DNA from: Bacilli bacterium
Lineage (GTDB): Bacteria > Bacillota_I > Bacilli_A > RFN20 > CAG-826
DNA: 64,000 nucleotides
Direction: 5' to 3'
NCBI GenBank assembly: GCA_022482735.1
Contig: JAKVOO010000001.1
Span: forward strand, 1,026,837-1,090,836
Below the pieces are notes generated by a model, which searched no databases, was not told where the DNA came from, and worked only from the letters and a program-made list of their open reading frames with translations. Below, piece by piece: positions 55,469 through 64,000 of the stretch (its first letter is position 1; every line of letters begins with the position of its first letter). Made by a program: the position numbers and the translations under genes.

Positions 55469-56995
55469 CTACATATATTTAAGAGCCAAATTCATTAGTT
55501 TTTCTTGGTTGGCCTCTTTTTGATCTAAAATACCGGCTAAACGGTGATTGCTCATCACAGCAATACGGTCGCATATCCCAAGCAATTCAGGCATTTCGCT
55601 TGAACAAACAATAATGGTTTTGCCCTGGTTTGCCATATTTATAATTAACTGATAGATTTCGTATTTAGCACCGACATCTATGCCGCGGGTTGGCTCATCC
55701 AGCAAGAGTACATCAGGATCGGTTAACACCCAGCGGCCAATAATCACTTTTTGTTGATTACCACCAGATAAAGATTTGATTTGCGTTTTTTGCGATGGAG
55801 TTTTAACGTTCATCGCCTCAATTGCCCAATTGGTATCTTTACTCATTTTATTACCATCTAGGCCAAACATTGAATTGTAGTTATTTAAGGAGGCAATAAC
55901 AGTATTGTCCTTGATGCTTAGTACACCAAATATACCGGTTGTTCGCCGCTCTTCGGTGAGAAGAGCAAATCCATTTTTAATAGCGTGTTCAGCCGAATCA
56001 TTTTTAACTAGCATTCCATCTTTAAAAATTTGGCCTTCACTTTTTGTTCGAACACCAAAAATGGTTTCTAATAGCTCACTTCGTCCGGCTCCAACGAGTC
56101 CGGCAAGACCGAAAATTTCTCCTTTACGAATATTAAAGGAGACATTTTTAATAGCATTGTTACCATATAAAGACGAAAGGTTTTTGACCTCTAAATAATC
56201 TTTTCCGGGCTTATTAGTTTTAGGCGGGAAACGATTATTTAAATCACGACCAACCATCGCCTTGATTATTGAATTAAGTGTGCAATCCTTCGCCGGTTTG
56301 GTTTCAACCCATTTGCCATCACGCATAATGGTAACCTCATCGGATATGCGAAGAATTTCATCCATCTTATGAGAAATATAGATAATTCCGCAGCCCTTCT
56401 TTTTCAGCATTTTAATAATTCTAAACAATTGTTCAACTTCCGCGTCAGATAGTGAAGATGTTGGTTCATCAAAAACCACAATCTTGGCATCGTAAGATAC
56501 CGCCTTTGCAATTTCTACCATCTGTCTTGTAGCAACCGAAAGAGTGGAAATAATGGCCTTGGGGTCAATATGAATATCAAGTTTTTGAAAAACGCTTTGC
56601 GTATCGCGATACATTTTTGTTTCATCAATAGCAAAACCGAAACTAACTGGATAACGTCCAAGCCAAAGGTTGTCCATTACTGTCATTTTTTGAGCTTGGT
56701 TTAATTCTTGTTGAACCATAGCGATGCCATCTTCAAGTGCTTCTCGCGTGGAATGGTATTCAACAGAACGGCCTTGAAAAATAATATCGCCTTCATCGCG
56801 CTTATATAAACCAAAAAGACACTTCATCAGTGTTGATTTTCCGGCTCCATTTTCGCCCATTAATGAGTGGACTGTTCCTGGCCGAACTCTTAATTGAGCG
56901 TGATCCAAGGCTTTAACTCCAGGAAAGGACTTGGATATATTTTTCATCTCTAGGAGATATTCATTGGTTTTGTTATCTACATTTGTTTTTGCCAT
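55469..56995 (-). CDS. mglA: Galactose/methyl galactoside ABC transporter, dual ATPase
   Basis: 508 residues with two ATPase domains. The first has Walker [11 protein letters not shown] and Walker [12 protein letters not shown], but its signature region reads LSVATRQM. The second has a degenerate Walker A region ([10 protein letters not shown]), LSGGNQQK and [12 protein letters not shown]. This asymmetry is normal for MglA/RbsA. It energises sugar import with MglB and MglC. A strong hairpin separates it from mglB. Confidence 0.95.
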   Translation of the reverse strand: MAKTNVDNKTNEYLLEMKNISKSFPGVKALDHAQLRVRPGTVHSLMGENGAGKSTLMKCLFGLYKRDEGDIIFQGRSVEYHSTREALEDGIAMVQQELNQAQKMTVMDNLWLGRYPVSFGFAIDETKMYRDTQSVFQKLDIHIDPKAIISTLSVATRQMVEIAKAVSYDAKIVVFDEPTSSLSDAEVEQLFRIIKMLKKKGCGIIYISHKMDEILRISDEVTIMRDGKWVETKPAKDCTLNSIIKAMVGRDLNNRFPPKTNKPGKDYLEVKNLSSLYGNNAIKNVSFNIRKGEIFGLAGLVGAGRSELLETIFGVRTKSEGQIFKDGMLVKNDSAEHAIKNGFALLTEERRTTGIFGVLSIKDNTVIASLNNYNSMFGLDGNKMSKDTNWAIEAMNVKTPSQKTQIKSLSGGNQQKVIIGRWVLTDPDVLLLDEPTRGIDVGAKYEIYQLIINMANQGKTIIVCSSEMPELLGICDRIAVMSNHRLAGILDQKEANQEKLMNLALKYM

Positions 56996-57024
56996 AGCTT
57001 AATTCCTAACCTTAATAATAGAAA

Positions 57025-57058
57025 TTAGGGGTGGTGGAAAGGAGCACACCACCCCTAA
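57025..57058 (-). promoter_or_regulatory. Strong stem-loop between mglB and mglA
   Basis: TTAGGGGTGGTG (57025-57036) and CACCACCCCTAA (57047-57058) form a perfect 12-bp stem with a 10-base loop, followed on the minus strand by a weak T-rich stretch. Position and strength fit partial termination or 3'-end protection that makes the binding-protein mRNA more abundant than mglA-mglC. Confidence 0.8.
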
Positions 57059-57071
57059 ACAAGAAGACTAT

Positions 57072-58109
57072 TTACTTGGTATAACTACCGTAAGGAATAC
57101 GAATCTTATGAACCGTCTCGCTATCCCAAGCATAACTGGTTCCATCAAGGAAATCCTTACCAGCTAACTTGTTAGCAGTTAATTCGGCGATACATTGGGC
57201 CATAGCTTCGGCATCTTGCTTAACAGTACCATACATCTCACCCGCATCAATAGCGGCTTGGGCTGCGGCGGTAGCATCAACACCGACAACGAGTAAGGCG
57301 TTTTCTCCACCCTTATTATAGTTTTGGGTTTGTAAGGAAGCGACAGCTCCTAAAGCCATATCATCGTTGTTTGCAATAACACATTCAATCGCATTTGCGC
57401 CAGTTAATCCATAGGTAGAAATAAAGTTATCCATCGCTTGTTTAGCGTTGTCTTTACTCCAGCCTGCATTGTAATCTTCACCTAAGTGAACAAGAGGATC
57501 AAGTCCGGCTTCAGCTAAAAGTCGATTAGCTTCTTGCACGGAGTATTTTGTACGGCCATTTGCTTCAGCGTTGGATTCATCAGCTCTCAACATGACGTAG
57601 TTGATTTTTCCATCACCATTCTTATCCCACAATGGATTAATGGCACCATCTTTAATCAAGGCGCCAGCAAGAATTTCACCTTGCATATAACCGGCTTGAT
57701 CAGGATCGGTACCAACGAATGCGTTGTCAGGATAGGTGGCTGGATTCACGGAACTATCTGGAACTTCACGATTGAAGAAGATGACTGGAACATCTTTAGC
57801 TTTGGCTTTTTCCGCGACCGCATCTCCAGTAGCGGTTTGCTCAACAAGGTTTGCTAGAAGAATCTGGCTACCAGTTGAAAGGGCTGATTCAATTTGTTGA
57901 GTTTGGGTAGCTTGAACACCACCTGCATCGTAGAACTTTGGCGTAACACCTTTTTCTTTGAGATTGGTCTCAAGCGCAGTTCTAACAGTACCGATATAAG
58001 TATCGGAGAACTGGTAGATGAAGACATCGGCGGTTAGCCCATTAGTATGAGCACAGGAAGTGATAAAGCCTAATAGACCTAATGCAACAGGAATTAATTT
58101 CTTTTTCAT
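57072..58109 (-). CDS. mglB: Galactose/glucose-type substrate-binding lipoprotein
   Basis: 345 residues from the ATG at 58109, five bases after AGGAGGA. The signal peptide ends in a lipobox-like GFITSCAH, so the protein is tethered outside the membrane. The periplasmic-binding-protein type 1 fold shows the calcium loop DKNGDGKIN, IANNDDMALGAV and VVGVDATA, which match MglB. It captures the sugar for MglAC. Its expression is probably controlled by the adjacent two-component system. Confidence 0.92.
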   Translation of the reverse strand: MKKKLIPVALGLLGFITSCAHTNGLTADVFIYQFSDTYIGTVRTALETNLKEKGVTPKFYDAGGVQATQTQQIESALSTGSQILLANLVEQTATGDAVAEKAKAKDVPVIFFNREVPDSSVNPATYPDNAFVGTDPDQAGYMQGEILAGALIKDGAINPLWDKNGDGKINYVMLRADESNAEANGRTKYSVQEANRLLAEAGLDPLVHLGEDYNAGWSKDNAKQAMDNFISTYGLTGANAIECVIANNDDMALGAVASLQTQNYNKGGENALLVVGVDATAAAQAAIDAGEMYGTVKQDAEAMAQCIAELTANKLAGKDFLDGTSYAWDSETVHKIRIPYGSYTK

Positions 58110-58205
58110 GTTTCCTCCTAATTCCATGGCTTAATTAAAGCTTTGTCGAAATGACTAATGCTTTTAATGCCACATGTATTTTCGCTTATTAGGAAAGCAA
58201 AAAAA

Positions 58206-58266
58206 ATGTAAGATTTTACATAAAATTTGCATTATTCTCTATAAAAAGTTTAAAAGTAAGCGCTTA
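58206..58266 (-). promoter_or_regulatory. Repeats in the mglB upstream region
   Basis: ATGTAA-GATT-TTACAT (58206-58221) is a perfect inverted repeat. On the minus strand it is followed by eight T residues, so it could be a weak terminator of the sensor operon or an operator. TAAGCGCTTA (58257-58266), a 10-base palindrome over the stop of the upstream gene, resembles the core of a catabolite-control site. No clear promoter was found. Confidence 0.35.
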
Positions 58267-59283
58267 ATGTGTATTTTTTGTTATTTTTTCGCCTAAGACA
58301 TGATAGGCATTTTTCGTAATTTCAATGTTGGAATCATAATCGGGTAAAGTAGCGCCATCTAGAATATTTTTGATTATATCAAAGATTACTTCGGCTTGCT
58401 TTTCGCCATCGTTTAAAACCGTCCCAGAAAGAGTTCCATCCTGAATGGCTTCCATGGCCTGGGTGGTGCCATCAACCCCGATAATTGGGAAGAACTCCCT
58501 TTCAAAGGGAAGGTTAGAATTAAGGCTTGAAATTGTTTTTAAGTAATCAATTGCCCCTAAAGCCATATCATCATTGTTAGCGAAAAGAAGTTCGATGTTA
58601 TCACTATAAATGCTTTCCATCATTTTTTTGGCGGTCTCCCGCTCCCAGTTACAATAAGATATTTGAAGAATCTCCACCTGATAACCAAGGGTTCTTAATT
58701 CGGCAATACAATTTTCACTTCGCTGTTCGCTGTCTTGATGACCTTCCTCACCCTTTAAAATTGCCACCTGAACAATTCCATCGCCGTTTTTGTCATAGAC
58801 GGAATGAGCATAAGAAGAAGGACCATCAAAAATTTCACTTGCAATGTCACCTTGAAGAATACCTTCGTATGAAGAGTTTGCTCCCACATAAAAGCAATTT
58901 TCTTGTGACCAATCAGTCGCTAAAAGATCACTCATCAAAGGTTCGCGATTAACGAAAATAATTGGAACATTTTTTGTCTCACCCTTTTCAATTATGGCAC
59001 TGGAGGCAAAACGGTCGACGGTATTCATTACGACAACACTGGTTGACTTATCATCAATCGCGCTGATAAAATCATCGTTTTGAATGGTTTGTTTTCTCTT
59101 TCCGTCGTAACTCTTATAGTCAATATAGCCGCTTAATTTTGATTCAATATTGGCAAATAAAGATGAAATAAAAGTGTCATTTGCATCGTAGGAAAAAAGT
59201 TGCGCTGTTCGTGAAGGGCGACTACAACCGCTGAGGCAAAGGCCACTTATCAACAACCACAAGGTTTTTTGCTTACTCCTCAT
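58264..59283 (-). CDS. Second MglB-like sugar-binding lipoprotein, co-encoded with a sensor kinase
   Basis: 339 residues starting MRSKQKTLWLLISGLCLSGC, a clear lipoprotein signal. It is an MglB-type type 1 binding protein with the calcium loop DKNGDGIVQ, ILKGEEGHQDSEQRSEN, FANNDDMALGA and IIGVDGTT. It overlaps the end of the histidine kinase gene by 11 bases and sits between the kinase and mglB. Linkage to the kinase suggests that it presents the sugar to the sensor domain, while mglB serves transport. Confidence 0.9.
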   Translation of the reverse strand: MRSKQKTLWLLISGLCLSGCSRPSRTAQLFSYDANDTFISSLFANIESKLSGYIDYKSYDGKRKQTIQNDDFISAIDDKSTSVVVMNTVDRFASSAIIEKGETKNVPIIFVNREPLMSDLLATDWSQENCFYVGANSSYEGILQGDIASEIFDGPSSYAHSVYDKNGDGIVQVAILKGEEGHQDSEQRSENCIAELRTLGYQVEILQISYCNWERETAKKMMESIYSDNIELLFANNDDMALGAIDYLKTISSLNSNLPFEREFFPIIGVDGTTQAMEAIQDGTLSGTVLNDGEKQAEVIFDIIKNILDGATLPDYDSNIEITKNAYHVLGEKITKNTH

Positions 59284-60982
59284 CTTTGATACCCACTTTC
59301 GGAATAATGATTTTTATTGTCGTACCGATATCTTCTTCACTAGTTATGACGACATCGGCGGAAGGACCATAATAAATGCGAATTCGCTGATATACATTTT
59401 TAAGTCCGACACCCTTATAGGTAGAGGCATCGCGCATAGCGGCGGATAACTCTTCTACTTTTGCTTTTGTCATTCCGTATCCATTATCTTTAATTTCAAA
59501 AACAATCATGGCATCTTCAGAATGAACATTGATACTAATGAACCCCTCCTCGCCTTCCTTAATTCCGTGGCCAATTGAGTTTTCTACAATTGGTTGAAGA
59601 ATAAGTTTAATGACGGGATATTCATCCAGTCCGTCTTCGACGTTGATTTTATATTTAAAGGAATTACCAAAGCGCATTTTTTGAATTAAAAGGTAGTTAC
59701 GAACATGCTCTATTTCTTTATTTAAGGGAATGACGTTTTTTCCACTGGAGATTGAGATACGGAAGAAACGCGAAAGGGCAATGATCATCAGTTGAGCGGT
59801 TTCATCATCTCCCTTTTCAATTAGAGCAATGATACTATCAAGAGTGTTATAAAGAAAATGGGGATTAATTTGATTTTGAAGAGCTTTTAATTCAGATTTT
59901 CTTTGTTCTTCTTTTTCGGTAATCAAAGAAGTGTTGAGTTTTTTAATTCTTGTCATCATTTGATTGAAGGAACGGTTTAACTCAGAAATTTCATAAGTGC
60001 TGGAAAAATTATGATGAAGATATCCTTCGTAATTAAACGATTCAATCTTTGCCATTTCCTTTTGTAATTCCTGTAGAGGGTCAGTGATGTTATTGGCGAC
60101 GATGACCATCAGAATAAAGAAAATTGCGATTACAAAGATCATCAAGACAATTATGTACACCGAAAAGGAATAGATTGCACTAGCGATGGCATCGTTATTA
60201 ATAAAAATAGCCAATCTCCATGAAGTATTTGATATGGAAGAGCAATAAAGATAAAGCGAGTGCTTATCGACACTGACGATGCTATTACCGAGAACCAAGT
60301 GCTTGATCAAAGGTAATTCACTTTCAAGATAGGTTGAGTCAGAGCAGTAGACAATATTATAGTTCTTGTCGTAGATAATAAAGCTTCCACCTGCTCCCAG
60401 CGTGGTAGACGAGATGGACTCGACGATTTTTGTAAAATCAAAATCAACCCGCAACACACCATCAAAAGCACGATTCTTTTCAAAAAATAAAACTTTTGAG
60501 AGTAAAAAATGATAGGTGTTTGTTGATGATACGGATGAAGGCGAAAAAATATTAATCAAGGGATTTTCTTTGGCGTCAACAAACCAATTCTCTAGTTCCA
60601 CGTCATTCGATAAATCAACATAATTACTACTAGAGGCGAGCAGAGTACCGTCGCTTTTGCGATAGATGGATATATCCTCAATCTCATGTTTAATGGACAT
60701 GATTGAATCAAAATAGTTTTGCATGTCCGAAGATATATTGTCTTCATTTTCGTTTGAGTACTCCCCTAAAAGAGCATTGCTAACCTCAATTACTGAATCA
60801 AAATAAGTCTCGTAGTTGTTTAGGACCTGCTGAGAAGTTGCATGCAATTGTTTTAGTGAATTGCTTCGAACATTATTAGAAAAAAGCACATAGGCGGAGA
60901 AAACAATCAAAATTGTCAAACTCAAAAACATTGCCGAAGTTGGCACTAAAAGTTTTGTTTTCGCCCGCATTGGTTTTCTCAT
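59273..60982 (-). CDS. YesM-type sensor histidine kinase
   Basis: 569 residues: an N-terminal helix, an extracytoplasmic sensor domain of about 240 residues (dCache-like), a second helix near 270-295, a HAMP linker, and a His_kinase domain with QINPHFLYNTLDS (phospho-acceptor His near residue 373). An ATPase domain follows with IVENSIGHGI and DNGYGM. This is the LytS/YesM family that pairs with AraC-type response regulators. It starts four bases before the end of the regulator gene. Confidence 0.93.
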   Translation of the reverse strand: MRKPMRAKTKLLVPTSAMFLSLTILIVFSAYVLFSNNVRSNSLKQLHATSQQVLNNYETYFDSVIEVSNALLGEYSNENEDNISSDMQNYFDSIMSIKHEIEDISIYRKSDGTLLASSSNYVDLSNDVELENWFVDAKENPLINIFSPSSVSSTNTYHFLLSKVLFFEKNRAFDGVLRVDFDFTKIVESISSTTLGAGGSFIIYDKNYNIVYCSDSTYLESELPLIKHLVLGNSIVSVDKHSLYLYCSSISNTSWRLAIFINNDAIASAIYSFSVYIIVLMIFVIAIFFILMVIVANNITDPLQELQKEMAKIESFNYEGYLHHNFSSTYEISELNRSFNQMMTRIKKLNTSLITEKEEQRKSELKALQNQINPHFLYNTLDSIIALIEKGDDETAQLMIIALSRFFRISISSGKNVIPLNKEIEHVRNYLLIQKMRFGNSFKYKINVEDGLDEYPVIKLILQPIVENSIGHGIKEGEEGFISINVHSEDAMIVFEIKDNGYGMTKAKVEELSAAMRDASTYKGVGLKNVYQRIRIYYGPSADVVITSEEDIGTTIKIIIPKVGIKDEE

Positions 60983-62565
60983 AATGACTTACGATATTCC
61001 ATTGGCGATAGGCCAAAGTGTTTTTTAAAGCAGTGGGAAAAATAAAAGGGATCCTCATAGCCGATTTGATCAGCAATAGTCGCCATCTTATTTCCCGGGT
61101 CGGCCAATAACTCTTTTGCTTTTGTCATTCGAGCCTCGGTCAGCATCTTCGTGAATGACGTATCTTTTTTCTTTAGAATAGCCGAAATATAGGAAACGGA
61201 ATAATCCAATTCTTTCGCAACATCACTGAGTGAAATATCGGGATTAGCATAATTCTTTAAAATAAAGTGAGCGATGTGACTATATGCATCCTCAATCCCC
61301 CCGCTTCTTACTTTCTGATTAATCTTAATGACTTCATCGATTAGACTATTAAAACTTACTTTAATCGCCTCGGTCTGCTTTGAGCCATAAATTAAATTAA
61401 CAATATCGATGTAGGAATGATAGATGGCATATAATTCATCAATAGCGATACAACTTTTTATTATGGTATCGATGAGGTTGTTGAGGATTAAAAAATAGTT
61501 TTCCTTATATTCGATTGAGGATATAGTGTCAATTAAGTGTCCGATTTGTTTCTTAGATTCACGACTTTTACCATAGAGTAAAGAATATGATATCTGTTTA
61601 TATTCATTATCATCGACTTTACCAATGTTGCTTGCCTTCTTAACTAGGTCATTATAAAAGAGAACCACATTGGGACCAACCACCACCCGGTACTCAAGAG
61701 TCCACTTTGCATGGCGATAAAGTTTCCGATATGAAATAGCGGTGTCATTTTTAATAATGTCTGAAACACCCACCGATAAAGAGTACCCGCAGGCTTTGCG
61801 AATTTTTGCGGCGATTAGTGAGAGCCGTCTTTGAATATCATCTTTGATAAAGGGCGCATTGGACAAGACGAGAACACTTTTGTTTAAATCATTTTCAAAA
61901 GTATAAAACTTATATCCTTTAAATATTTCCTTTAAAAATTGATCAACATAGAAAGACACGATCTCGCTATCTTCAAACGATAGTTCTTCCGCTTCTTGAT
62001 CAGAGTCAAAAATAGCGAAGAATAAGTTTTGCCCTTCCAAAGCGATTCCATCAGTTACTAACTTGGCTTTAAAGTTATCAGGGATTTTCTTAAGAGTAAT
62101 TAGTTTGTTTAAATCATTGTCTTGAACGGCTTTTAAGGCGGATTCATTTTGAGCTTGCAGTTCATGAATATTCTTATTAACAAGTAGATTTTTGTCCATT
62201 TTTTCTTTGGCTTTACTTAAAACCATTCCGATTTCATCACCAGTTACCGGCTTACTAATATATCCAATTACTCCTAGGTCGATTGCTTGCTTGGCAAAAT
62301 CAAAACTATCAAAACCAGTTACGATTATGGTCTGAACTAAAGGAAGTTCAATTTTTGCTCGGCGAATAAGTTCCAATCCATCAATGAACGGCATCTTAAT
62401 GTCAGTAATAATTAGATCCGGTTCCAAGGGAATGCCAGTTTCTAAGGCGTCATAGCCATTTTCAAAAAGTCCGAGAACTTCAAAATCATGCTTTTTGGTT
62501 TCCAAAATGGCTTCGAGGCGCTTGCGGACATTGGGCTCATCATCAACGATAATTACTTTGTACAT
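60979..62565 (-). CDS. YesN-type response regulator with AraC DNA-binding domain
   Basis: 528 residues. The receiver domain (1-120) has the acidic pair Asp8-Asp9, phospho-acceptor Asp55 (IITDIKMPF) and Lys in ISKPV. A middle region of about 280 residues, typical of YesN proteins, follows. The C-terminal AraC double helix-turn-helix (about 425-528) has LSDVAKELDYSVSYISAILKK and ends FGLSPMEYRKSL. It is the first gene of the regulator-kinase-binding protein operon and the probable activator of mglBAC. Confidence 0.93.
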   Translation of the reverse strand: MYKVIIVDDEPNVRKRLEAILETKKHDFEVLGLFENGYDALETGIPLEPDLIITDIKMPFIDGLELIRRAKIELPLVQTIIVTGFDSFDFAKQAIDLGVIGYISKPVTGDEIGMVLSKAKEKMDKNLLVNKNIHELQAQNESALKAVQDNDLNKLITLKKIPDNFKAKLVTDGIALEGQNLFFAIFDSDQEAEELSFEDSEIVSFYVDQFLKEIFKGYKFYTFENDLNKSVLVLSNAPFIKDDIQRRLSLIAAKIRKACGYSLSVGVSDIIKNDTAISYRKLYRHAKWTLEYRVVVGPNVVLFYNDLVKKASNIGKVDDNEYKQISYSLLYGKSRESKKQIGHLIDTISSIEYKENYFLILNNLIDTIIKSCIAIDELYAIYHSYIDIVNLIYGSKQTEAIKVSFNSLIDEVIKINQKVRSGGIEDAYSHIAHFILKNYANPDISLSDVAKELDYSVSYISAILKKKDTSFTKMLTEARMTKAKELLADPGNKMATIADQIGYEDPFYFSHCFKKHFGLSPMEYRKSL

Positions 62566-62652
62566 AATAATTTTATGATAGCACTTTCAGTGTTAATAAA
62601 AACACACTTTTATCTTTTATGTAAAGAAAGATTTGTTTATTTTTTTGAATGC

Positions 62653-62658
62653 TATAAA
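62653..62658 (+). promoter_or_regulatory. -10 box of the riboswitch-antiporter transcript
   Basis: TGCTATAAA (62650-62658) is an extended -10 element and would start the RNA just before the aptamer at about 62665. The -35 region is weak (TTTGTT). Confidence 0.55.
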
Positions 62659-62665
62659 ATATCAA

Positions 62666-62727
62666 AAGGGAATGATGTCTCCCTTCAAGTCCAACTTGAG
62701 AACTGTAATTGTTTTACTAATGACTTC
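62666..62727 (+). ncRNA. Fluoride riboswitch aptamer (crcB motif)
   Basis: AAGGGA (62666-62671) and TCCCTT (62680-62685) form the first stem; its loop ATGATGTC matches the GAUGGxGUUC-type loop of crcB RNAs. Six loop bases, GATGTC (62674-62679), pair with GACTTC (62722-62727) except for one central U-U mismatch, the same mismatch that the family consensus carries. GTAA/TTAC (62705-62717) forms the second hairpin, followed by CTAATGACTTCTG, nearly identical to the conserved 3' segment CUAAUGACUCCU. An additional hairpin CAAGT-CCA-ACTTG (62686-62698) is inserted in the joining region. Confidence 0.88.
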
Positions 62728-62757
62728 TGTGTTTTTTGACACAGGAGTCATTTTTTT
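62719..62757 (+). terminator. Riboswitch expression-platform terminator
   Basis: AATGACTTCTGTG (62719-62731) pairs with CACAGGAGTCATT (62740-62752), 13 bp with one G-U pair, followed by a run of T. The 5' arm contains the GACTTC needed for the aptamer pseudoknot, so ligand binding and termination exclude each other: an ON switch. The antiporter ribosome site follows at once. Confidence 0.88.
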
Positions 62758-62769
62758 AGGAGAAAAACT

Positions 62770-63987
62770 ATGTTACTATCACTTTCATTAATGTTATTAG
62801 TTGGTCTATCTGTCTCTTATATTTTTAAGCTTTTGAAAATTCCCAGTATTCTTGGTTATATGATTACGGGCATTATTTTGGGACCTTACGTCCTTAATTT
62901 AATAGCTCCAGAAATTCTTAACATTTCCGCTGATCTTAGAACAATAGCTTTAGTGGTAATTCTATTACGGGCCGGTTTATCTTTGAATATTAAAGATTTA
63001 AAACAGATTGGCATTACCGGTGTATTAATGGCCTTTATTCCTGCCAGCTTTGAAATCGTCGGGGTTGTAATATTTGCTCCTATATTACTAGGTCTGTCAT
63101 TGATTGACTCGCTTATTTTAGGCACGATATTGGGGGCGGTATCCCCAGCAATTATTGTTCCCAAAATGTTGAAGCTAATGGAAAGTAAAGAAGGAACTAA
63201 AAAATCAATACCGCAGCTCATTTTGGCGGGAGCATCAATGGACGACATATACTGTCTAGTTTTATTTGCTTCAGCAATAAGCCTTGCACAAAATCACACC
63301 TTAAACTTTGCTACTTTTGTTCATCTTCCCGAGTCAATAATTTTTGGTATTGGGCTCGGTATTGGATTGGGATTTATCTTTAACTATTTGTTTAGGAAAA
63401 TACATATGCGTGACACTTTAAAGGTGATAATTGTCTTGACCACGGCGATACTCTTGACTGTTTTTGAGGATTATATCAAAAAATATGTCGGTTTTTCTTC
63501 TTTGCTAGCAGTTATTGCTTTGGGAATTACTTTATTGACTCTTTACCCTAAACTGGCGTCACGGATGGTAAGAAAATACGAAAAGATATGGCTAGTGGCG
63601 GAGATACTTTTATTTGTTTTAGTAGGAGCGGCGGTAAATATTCTGACTATAAAAGAAGTTGGATTGAATGCGATTATCTTAATCTTAATTATTTTGCTAT
63701 TTCGCACATTGGGAGTTATTTTTGCCACTTTACCTTCTAAACTAAAATTCAAAGAAAAGGTGTTTGTGGTTTTTGCCTATTTGCCTAAAGCAACGGTTCA
63801 AGCATCTATTGGGGCTATTCCCCTTGAAATGGGCTTTGCATCGGGTGGAGTAATGCTTTCAGTTTCGGTTCTAGCGATTTTAATAACGGCAACACTTGGA
63901 TCCTTTTTGATTGATATCACCCATAAAACACTTTTAGAAAAAGATAGTGTTAGTCTTGAAAAAAACGAGAATAAACTGGCAGTTTAA
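62770..63987 (+). CDS. Cation:proton antiporter, probably a fluoride-response gene
   Basis: 405 residues with about 12 transmembrane helices, of the CPA (NhaP/Kef-like) superfamily. The N-terminus is KIPSILGYMITGIILGP and the ion-binding motif ASMDDI has Asp158-Asp159 in the core helix; the second Asp is the usual transport residue. No C-terminal nucleotide-binding domain is present. AGGAG lies eight bases before the start. Control by a fluoride riboswitch implies a role in coping with fluoride, directly or by restoring ion or pH balance. Fluoride riboswitches are known before some sodium/proton antiporter genes as well as crcB and CLC-F. Confidence 0.9.
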   Translation: MLLSLSLMLLVGLSVSYIFKLLKIPSILGYMITGIILGPYVLNLIAPEILNISADLRTIALVVILLRAGLSLNIKDLKQIGITGVLMAFIPASFEIVGVVIFAPILLGLSLIDSLILGTILGAVSPAIIVPKMLKLMESKEGTKKSIPQLILAGASMDDIYCLVLFASAISLAQNHTLNFATFVHLPESIIFGIGLGIGLGFIFNYLFRKIHMRDTLKVIIVLTTAILLTVFEDYIKKYVGFSSLLAVIALGITLLTLYPKLASRMVRKYEKIWLVAEILLFVLVGAAVNILTIKEVGLNAIILILIILLFRTLGVIFATLPSKLKFKEKVFVVFAYLPKATVQASIGAIPLEMGFASGGVMLSVSVLAILITATLGSFLIDITHKTLLEKDSVSLEKNENKLAV

Positions 63988-64000
63988 GTCAGTTATAGCG

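Noticed and set aside
58257..58266. Catabolite-control (cre) site upstream of mglB
   Set aside because: TAAGCGCTTA is a palindrome, but the outer consensus bases do not match well and it overlaps a stop codon; kept only as a weak note.
62600..62770. Guanidine, preQ1 or c-di-AMP riboswitch before the antiporter
   Set aside because: Stem, loop, pseudoknot and 3' segment fit the fluoride (crcB) motif and none of these other classes.
1..64000. Alternative genetic code with TGA as Trp (Mollicutes type)
   Set aside because: Trp residues are encoded by TGG throughout, and TGA ends genes such as those for V-ATPase subunits D and F at sensible family C-termini.
1..64000. CRISPR array, prophage, insertion sequence, tRNA or rRNA
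   Set aside because: No regular spaced repeats, phage genes, transposases or tRNA-like cloverleaf sequences were seen on reading the intergenic regions.

Overview
The window (about 38-40% GC by eye, standard genetic code with TGA used as stop) looks like the origin-proximal part of a chromosome from the Bacillota, in a lineage near the Mollicutes/Erysipelotrichia. The evidence is gene order: recF-gyrB-gyrA, rpsF-ssb-rpsR, gdpP-rplI-dnaB-walJ-rlmH and pth-mfd-rqcP-tilS-ftsH-dus-lysS are the classic low-GC Gram-positive blocks. divIC and hprT are missing from their usual places between rqcP and ftsH, and the energy-coupling enzyme is a V-type ATPase. The exact taxon cannot be named from the sequence alone.

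Layout. 1-5.4 kb: recF end, gyrB and gyrA (+). 5.4-12 kb: a minus-strand group with a heterodimeric ABC exporter and its TetR regulator, rsuA, a PAP2 phosphatase and a DUF368 (PopT-type) undecaprenyl-phosphate carrier. 12-26 kb: pth, mfd, rqcP, tilS, a large surface subtilase, ftsH, dus and lysS. 26-32.6 kb: rpsF-ssb-rpsR behind a probable S6:S18 autoregulatory leader, then gdpP, rplI, dnaB, walJ and rlmH. 32.6-35 kb: an ABC-2 exporter. 35-41 kb: a PocR/AraC regulator divergent from a sugar catabolic operon (DUF4432 epimerase-like, fucose-isomerase-like, FGGY kinase, class II aldolase). 41.5-50.7 kb: a complete V-type ATPase operon ending in signal peptidase I. 51-53.4 kb: an EAL phosphodiesterase and a serine recombinase. 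53-62.6 kb: a YesMN-like two-component system with its own sugar-binding lipoprotein, next to mglBAC, whose permease carries a coiled-coil extension of about 290 residues. 62.6-64 kb: a fluoride riboswitch in front of a cation:proton antiporter.

The two most notable points are the fluoride riboswitch, which makes the antiporter a probable fluoride-response gene, and a set of single-base frame breaks. Five are extra bases (pth, gdpP, the isomerase twice, the kinase) and one is a missing base (lepB). All lie at runs of identical bases, and four fall within about 5 kb. Sequencing or assembly error is the leading explanation, especially for pth, but real decay of the sugar operon or frameshifting cannot be excluded without reads.

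No tRNA, rRNA, CRISPR array, insertion sequence or prophage was seen.
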